Part shown: positions 58,534-64,000 of the stretch, one piece after another
Layout: the number at the start of each line of letters is the position of its first letter
How positions within the stretch are numbered: position 1 is the first letter of the stretch
NCBI RefSeq assembly: GCF_028830055.1
Contig: NZ_CP101655.1
Span: 3,854,553 to 3,918,552 of the forward strand
Direction: 5' to 3'
Origin: Pseudomonas serboccidentalis
GTDB lineage: Bacteria; Pseudomonadota; Gammaproteobacteria; Pseudomonadales; Pseudomonadaceae
Length of the DNA: 64,000 bases
The notes under the pieces: generated by a model
What the model was told of the DNA's origin: nothing
What the model saw: the letters and a program-made list of their open reading frames with translations, nothing else
Databases searched by the model: none
Made by a program: the position numbers and the translations under genes

Positions 58534-59424
58534 ATGGATCTGGCCAACCTCAACGCTTTTATCGCCATCGCCGAGACCGGCAGCTTCTCCGGCGCCGGAG
58601 AACGCCTGCATTTGACGCAGCCGGCGATCAGCAAACGCATCGCCGGGCTGGAGCAACAATTGAAGGTGCGGCTGTTCGATCGACTGGGCCGTGAGGTCGG
58701 TCTGACCGAGGCCGGCCGTGCCCTGCTGCCCCGGGCTTATCAGATTCTCAACGTGCTGGACGACACCCGCCGCGCCCTGACCAACCTGACCGGCGAAGTC
58801 AGCGGCCGCCTGACGCTGGCCACCAGTCACCACATCGGCCTGCACCGCTTGCCGCCGCTGTTAAGGGAGTTCACCCGCCGCTACCCACAAGTGGCGCTGG
58901 ATATTCAGTTCCTCGATTCGGAAGTGGCCTACGAGGAAATTCTCCATGGCCGCGCCGAACTGGCGGTCATCACCCTGGCGCCAGAGCCGCACACCCTGGT
59001 CAAAGCCACACCGGTGTGGGACGACCCGCTGGATTTCGTGGTGGCACCGGAGCATTCGCTGATCAGCAACGGCGCGGTGAATCTGGCGGACATTGCCGGT
59101 CATCCGGCGGTTTTCCCCGGCGGCAACACCTTTACCCACCATATTGTCCAACGCTTATTCGAGGCTCAGGGGCTGACGCCGAACATCGCCATGAGTACCA
59201 ATTACCTGGAAACCATCAAAATGATGGTCTCCATCGGTCTGGCCTGGAGTGTTCTGCCGCGCACCATGCTTGATGAACAGGTCGCGCGCATACCTTTGCC
59301 GGGCATACAGCTCAGTCGCCAGCTAGGCTATATCGTGCACACCGAACGGACGCTGTCGAACGCGGCAAGGGCTTTCATGGCCTTGCTGGATGCACAAATC
59401 GATCTGCCAGGGACTCCCGGCTAA
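58534..59424 (+). CDS. LysR-family regulator divergent from leuCD
   Basis: The 296-residue protein has the N-terminal winged helix MDLANLNAFIAIAETGSFSG with LTQPAISKRIAGLEQQLKVR, and a type 2 periplasmic-binding effector domain. LysR proteins usually control the divergent gene from sites in the shared spacer (58393-58533 here). Leucine or an intermediate such as isopropylmalate is the natural guess for its ligand. Confidence 0.93.
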   Translation: MDLANLNAFIAIAETGSFSGAGERLHLTQPAISKRIAGLEQQLKVRLFDRLGREVGLTEAGRALLPRAYQILNVLDDTRRALTNLTGEVSGRLTLATSHHIGLHRLPPLLREFTRRYPQVALDIQFLDSEVAYEEILHGRAELAVITLAPEPHTLVKATPVWDDPLDFVVAPEHSLISNGAVNLADIAGHPAVFPGGNTFTHHIVQRLFEAQGLTPNIAMSTNYLETIKMMVSIGLAWSVLPRTMLDEQVARIPLPGIQLSRQLGYIVHTERTLSNAARAFMALLDAQIDLPGTPG

Positions 59425-59492
59425 CTTGTGCTAGTTCTATAGAGCCGCTGTCCCTGTGCCTAACGCCACCATCCGCTCAAGGCCCGTTAACA

Positions 59493-62400
59493 ATGCCGAA
59501 ATCTGTTGACCGAATTCCGCCGATGCCGCGTATTCAGGCCATTGATCCACGACGTTCCGAGCAGAGCTGGGAGAGTGCGCCGCAATTGCTCGCTGCGCTC
59601 AATGGCGCCCGGCTCGGCGCCTGGTATTGGGACATCGAGCGCGGGCAGATCAGCTGGTCACGGGGCACCCAGGCGCTGTTCGGCTTCGATCCACGGCAAC
59701 CGCTGCCGCAGGATCTGGAATACCTCGACCTGTTGCCGCCCGAAGACCGGGCCAAAACCGTTCGCGCCTTCCACGCAGTGATTGCCGGCGCGCCGCTGGA
59801 ACAGGCGATGCACCACCGCATCCGCTGGCCTGACGGCAGCCTGCACTGGCTGGAGATCAGCGGCAGTCTGCTACCGGACAAACACGGCCGCCCCCGAATG
59901 ATCGGGGTGATTCGCGAAATCACCCACCAGCGCCAACGCGAGCAGGCTCTGAGCAGTTCGGAGAAACGTTTTGCCACACTCTTTCATCTATGCCCGAACA
60001 TGGTGCTGCTGACACGCCAGGAAGACGGCCTGATCACCGAGGCCAACCAGTATTTCGAAAGCCTGTTCGGCTGGCCGGTGCAGAGCGCCATTGGCCGCAC
60101 TACCCTGGAACTGGGCTTGTGGGTGTACCCGGAACAACGCGCAGAACTGGTGAAAAAGACCAAGGCCAAAGGCGAACTGGTGAGCATGGAAGTGCAGTTC
60201 CGCGCCAGCAACGGACAGATTCATGACGGCATCCTCAGCGCGCAGAAGGTCGAACTCGAAGGCCAGCCCTACCTGCTCAGCACCTTTCTCGACACCACCG
60301 AACGCAAAGCCGCCGAACACGCCCTCAAAGACAGCCAGGAACGCCTCGATCTGGCGCTGGACTCGGCGCAGCTCGGCACCTGGGACTGGCACATCCCCAG
60401 CGGCATGCTCTACGGCTCGGCGCGCGCCGCGCAGCTGCACGGGCTGGAGCCGATCCCGTTTCACGAGTCGTTCGAAGAATTTTTCGAAGGTGTACCCGGC
60501 GAAGAGCGCGACAGCATGCGCGATGCCTATCGCAGCCTGCGCGAAGGCCCGGCCGGCAACTATCAACTGACTTATCGCGTGCAACTGCCGGACGGCAGCT
60601 CGCGCTATCTGGAAAGCCGCGCCCGCCTCTACCGCGATGACAACGGCGCGCCGCTGCGCATGGCCGGGACGTTGCTGGACATCACCGATCAGGTCGAGCG
60701 CGAGCAACGCCTGGTGGCTTCGGAAGAGAAATTCGCCACGTTGTTCCAGGTCAGCCCCGACCCGATCTGCGTGACCCGACAGGACAGCGGCGAATTCATC
60801 GAAATCAATAACAGCTTCACCCAGACCTTCGGCTGGAGCGCCGCCGATGTGATCGGCCGCACCGCCGAAGACATCGGCCTGTGGGACGCTTCGGCGAAGA
60901 GCCTGCAACGCATCGAACGGGTGATCCGCGAACAGGGCCTGAGCAACGTCGCGATCATCGTCCAGCACAAGGACGGCCAGTCGCTGACCTGCGTGATTTC
61001 CAGTCGGCAGATCAGCGTCGGTGACCAGCCATGCATCGTCACCACCCTGCGCGACATCACCCAACAGCAGCGCTCCGAAGCCGCACTCAAGGCCAGCGAA
61101 GAGAAATTCGCCAAGGCGTTTCACTCCAGCCCCGATGCGATCACCATCACCGAGCGCGACACCGGACGCTACCTGGAGGTCAACGACGGTTTCTGCCGCC
61201 TCACCGGCTATCGGGCCGACGAGGTGGTGGGCAAAACCGTGTACCAGATCGGCATCTGGGCCGAGGAAAAACAACGCTCGGCGCTGCTCGCCGAACTGCA
61301 GATCAAGGGCCGCGTGCACCATCAGGAAATGCTCGGGCGCAACAAGCGCGGCGAGTTGCTGACCGTCGAAGTGTCGATCGAACCGATCACCCTCAACGAA
61401 ACTGCGTGCCTGCTGTTGACGGCCCGGGACGTCAGCCTGCTGAAAAACGCCGAAGCGCAGATCCGTCATCTGGCCTATCACGACCCGCTGACCAACCTGC
61501 CCAACCGCGCCTTGCTGATGGATCGCCTGAGCCAGCAGATCGCCCTGCTCAAACGGCACAATCTGCGCGGGGCGCTACTGTTCCTCGACCTCGATCACTT
61601 CAAGCACATCAACGACTCGCTGGGTCACCCGGTCGGCGACACGGTGCTGAAAATCATCACCGCGCGGCTCGAAGCCAGCGTGCGCATGGAAGACACCGTT
61701 GCGCGTCTGGGTGGCGATGAATTCGTGGTACTGCTCAGTGGTCTGGAGGGCACGCGCAACGAGGTCAGCGCACAGGTGCGGGAACTGGCCGATACCCTCC
61801 GCGAACTGCTGTCGGAACCGATGTTCCTCGACGGCCAGCGCCTGCAAGTGACGCCGAGCATCGGCGTGGCGCTGATCCCCGACCACGGCTCGACCCCGAC
61901 CGACCTGCTCAAACGCGCCGACATCGCGCTGTACCGGGCCAAGGATTCCGGGCGCAACACCACGCAGATGTACCACAACACCATGCAGAAAGCGGCCAGC
62001 GAACGGCTGCGCATGGAGACCGATCTGCGTCTGGCGCTGTCCCGGGGCGAATTCAACGTGCACTACCAGCCGCAGGTCGACGCGCAGGACAACCGTATCA
62101 TCGGCGCCGAAGCCCTGGTGCGCTGGAACCACCCGGAACTCGGCGCGCAATCGCCCACCGAATTCATCAAGGTGCTGGAGGACAGCGGCCTGATTCTGGA
62201 GGTCGGCACCTGGATCCTCGACGAGGCTTGCAAGGCATTCAAACAATTGATCGCCTTGAAACTGGTCGACCCGCTCAATTTCAGCCTGTGCGTGAACATC
62301 AGCCCGCGGCAGTTCCGCCAGAACGACTTCGTCGAACGCATCGAACACAGCATGAGCAGCCATGGCCTGCCCTGCTCACTGCTGAAACTGGAGATCACCG

Positions 62401-62798
62401 AAGGCATCGTCATCCAGAACCTGGACGACACCATCAGCAAGATGCGCCGCCTGAAAAAACTCGGCGTGAGTTTCGCCATGGACGACTTCGGCACCGGTTA
62501 TTCATCGCTGACCTACCTCAAGCGCCTGCCCGTGGACACCTTGAAAATCGATCAGTCGTTCGTCCGCGATGCGACCACCGACCCTAACGACGCCGAGATC
62601 ATCCGCGCCATCGTCGCCATGGCTCGCAGTCTGGAGCTGGAGGTGATTGCCGAAGGCGTGGAAACACCGGAACAACTGGTGTTTTTGCAGGGGCTCGGCT
62701 GCCATTTGTATCAGGGTTATCTGCACAGTCGGCCGGTGGCGCTGGAGGAACTGAAAACGATGCTGGCGAGACGCGTGCAGCTTGCAACAGATCAATAA
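59493..62798 (+). CDS. Five-PAS GGDEF-EAL cyclic-di-GMP protein
   Basis: The 1101-residue soluble protein has five PAS/PAC domains in series (about 30-150, 150-275, 275-400, 405-530, 530-655). A GGDEF domain follows (RLGGDEFVVLL near 737) with an intact inhibitory site RMED five residues before the motif. An EAL domain completes it (GAEALVRWNHPELG near 870; DDFGTGYSSLTYLKRLPVDT near 1000). Both catalytic motifs are intact, so it could make or break c-di-GMP, probably depending on PAS signals. No membrane helices are seen. Start could also be Met-11. Confidence 0.95.
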   Translation: MPKSVDRIPPMPRIQAIDPRRSEQSWESAPQLLAALNGARLGAWYWDIERGQISWSRGTQALFGFDPRQPLPQDLEYLDLLPPEDRAKTVRAFHAVIAGAPLEQAMHHRIRWPDGSLHWLEISGSLLPDKHGRPRMIGVIREITHQRQREQALSSSEKRFATLFHLCPNMVLLTRQEDGLITEANQYFESLFGWPVQSAIGRTTLELGLWVYPEQRAELVKKTKAKGELVSMEVQFRASNGQIHDGILSAQKVELEGQPYLLSTFLDTTERKAAEHALKDSQERLDLALDSAQLGTWDWHIPSGMLYGSARAAQLHGLEPIPFHESFEEFFEGVPGEERDSMRDAYRSLREGPAGNYQLTYRVQLPDGSSRYLESRARLYRDDNGAPLRMAGTLLDITDQVEREQRLVASEEKFATLFQVSPDPICVTRQDSGEFIEINNSFTQTFGWSAADVIGRTAEDIGLWDASAKSLQRIERVIREQGLSNVAIIVQHKDGQSLTCVISSRQISVGDQPCIVTTLRDITQQQRSEAALKASEEKFAKAFHSSPDAITITERDTGRYLEVNDGFCRLTGYRADEVVGKTVYQIGIWAEEKQRSALLAELQIKGRVHHQEMLGRNKRGELLTVEVSIEPITLNETACLLLTARDVSLLKNAEAQIRHLAYHDPLTNLPNRALLMDRLSQQIALLKRHNLRGALLFLDLDHFKHINDSLGHPVGDTVLKIITARLEASVRMEDTVARLGGDEFVVLLSGLEGTRNEVSAQVRELADTLRELLSEPMFLDGQRLQVTPSIGVALIPDHGSTPTDLLKRADIALYRAKDSGRNTTQMYHNTMQKAASERLRMETDLRLALSRGEFNVHYQPQVDAQDNRIIGAEALVRWNHPELGAQSPTEFIKVLEDSGLILEVGTWILDEACKAFKQLIALKLVDPLNFSLCVNISPRQFRQNDFVERIEHSMSSHGLPCSLLKLEITEGIVIQNLDDTISKMRRLKKLGVSFAMDDFGTGYSSLTYLKRLPVDTLKIDQSFVRDATTDPNDAEIIRAIVAMARSLELEVIAEGVETPEQLVFLQGLGCHLYQGYLHSRPVALEELKTMLARRVQLATDQ

Positions 62799-62858
62799 TT
62801 GTCAGGATTTGCGACAACCTGTAGGGTCGCGTTTTTTGCGCCGTTTCGAGATCGATCA

Positions 62859-64000
62859 TGCAGGATGCATCCCTTCCCCGCCCAGCCCTGCTGGGCATTG
62901 ACCTTGGCACCACCAACAGCTTGATCGCCGTCTGGCAGGACGGTCAGGCCCGCTTGATTCCCAACGCCCTCGGCGAAGTGCTGACCCCGTCAGTGGTCAG
63001 CCTCGATGACGACGACACGATTCTGGTGGGCAAAGCTGCCCGCGCCCGCCTGACCACACATCCCGAGCGCACAGCGGCTGCGTTCAAGCGCTTCATGGGC
63101 AGCGACAGGCAGATCGAACTCGCAAGTCGCCACTTCAGCCCGCAAGAGTTGTCGGCGCTGGTGCTCGGCTCGCTCAAACAGGACGCCGAAGCCTTTCTCG
63201 GCCACCCGGTCTCTGAAGCGGTGATTTCGGTGCCGGCGTATTTCAGCGACGAGCAACGCAAACGCACGCTGTTTGCCGCCGAACTGGCGGGCCTCTCGGT
63301 GACACGCCTGATCAACGAACCGACCGCTGCCGCGATGGCCTACGGGCTGCACGAGCAAAAGTTCGAACGCACACTGATCTTCGATCTGGGCGGCGGTACG
63401 TTCGACGTCACGGTGCTGGAATACGCACTGCCGCTGATCGAAGTTCACGCCTCCACCGGTGACAACTTTCTCGGCGGCGAAGACTTCACTGCCGCGCTGT
63501 TGCAGGCCTGCCTGAAACACTGGCAACTGACCCCATCGTTGATCGACGCGCAAAGCATGGCCAGCCTTTGCGATGCGCTGGAACAGCTCAAGTGCAAACT
63601 CGGTGAAGGCACCCAACAACTGAGCTGGCGTCATGCCGACCGGTCATTTGAATGGTCGCTGGACGAAGCCGCCGCCGTGAAGATCTGGGAGCCACTGCTC
63701 GCCCGCCTGCGCGCCCCCATCGAACAGGCCCTGCGCGATGCGCGCCTGAAACCAAGAGATCTCGACAACCTGGTGCTGGTGGGTGGTGCAACGCGGATGC
63801 CGGCGGTGCAGCAAATGGTCGCCACGCTGTTCGGACGCCTGCCGTATCGGCATCTTGATCCGGATACAATTGTTGCGCTGGGGGCAGCGACGCAAGCGGC
63901 GTGCAAGGCGCGCGATGGGGCGGTGGAAGAACTGATCCTGACCGATGTCTGCCCGTACACGCTGGGAATTTCGACCATGCGTGGCGAAGGCATCAAAGGG
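62859..64000 (+). CDS. hscC: Hsp70-family chaperone HscC, N-terminal part (runs off window)
   Basis: The frame from ATG 62859 is open to the window end (380 complete codons). It has the Hsp70 phosphate-1 motif GIDLGTTNSLIAVWQDGQ, INEPTAAAMAYGLHEQ and IFDLGGGTFDVTVLEYALP, and VLVGGATRMPAVQQMVATLF. It lacks the long helical insertions of DnaK and matches E. coli HscC closely (GDNFLGGEDFT, LTDVCPYTLGIS). HscC works with DjlB/DjlC-type J-proteins; any partner would lie outside this window. Confidence 0.9.

Overview
The window is a stretch of chromosome from a Pseudomonas of the fluorescens group. This is inferred from the gene orders thrS-infC-rpmI-rplT-pheST-ihfA and leuCD-leuB-asd-fimV-truA-trpF-accD-folC-cvpA-purF-metZ, from an RsmE-type CsrA protein, and from the REP-type inverted repeats between genes. 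Most of it is housekeeping DNA of high GC with strong third-position bias. The exception is a 6.3 kb AT-richer island at about 25.2-31.7 kb.

Layout. 1-2.1 kb: the 3' end of a histidine-phosphatase gene, a membrane acyltransferase, and a degraded stretch beside tRNA-Pro with a possible integrase remnant. 2.3-9.6 kb (minus strand): the translation operon thrS-infC-rpmI-rplT-pheS-pheT-ihfA and a MerR-type regulator. infC starts at ATT, and a strong hairpin terminator precedes pheS. 9.9-12 kb: small secreted, cold-shock and hypothetical proteins. 12-19.1 kb (minus): a ribose operon rbsBAC-rbsR-rbsK-rbsD plus an exported nucleoside hydrolase, with a palindromic RbsR-type operator in front of rbsB. 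19.2-22.3 kb: a coiled-coil hypothetical protein, then ansB with two AauR-like sites and a sigma-54 promoter, then a LexA-box-controlled DUF1654 gene with endonuclease I. 22.3-24.8 kb: a siderophore-interacting flavoprotein, a SPOR lipoprotein, rsmE and a DUF2214 membrane protein.

Island. A perfect 111-bp direct repeat (25246-25356 and 31561-31671), containing the 3' 45 nt of tRNA-Val(GAC), brackets 6.3 kb. Inside are a truncated integrase, a ribbon-helix-helix protein joined to an EVE/PUA-like domain, a serine resolvase, a stand-alone RelA/SpoT synthetase-domain protein, an S-type pyocin DNase with its immunity gene, and a short two-helix membrane protein resembling putative phage abortive-infection proteins. 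It reads as an immobilised defence and competition island and is the most likely place for undescribed biology, especially the Rel-like and RHH-EVE proteins.

31.9-39 kb: a PuuB-type amine oxidase, then (minus) a periplasmic-type molybdenum hydroxylase, a [2Fe-2S] subunit, a tri-heme cytochrome c and XdhC. 39.2-39.7 kb: two tRNA-Asp and one tRNA-Val(TAC). 39.8-58.4 kb (minus): an SDR, metZ, purF, cvpA, a SPOR protein, folC, accD, trpF, truA, fimV, a cysteine-less Asd paralogue, asd, leuB, a methyltransferase, leuD and leuC. 58.5-64 kb (plus): a LysR regulator divergent from leuC, a five-PAS GGDEF-EAL protein, and the 5' part of hscC, which runs off the window.
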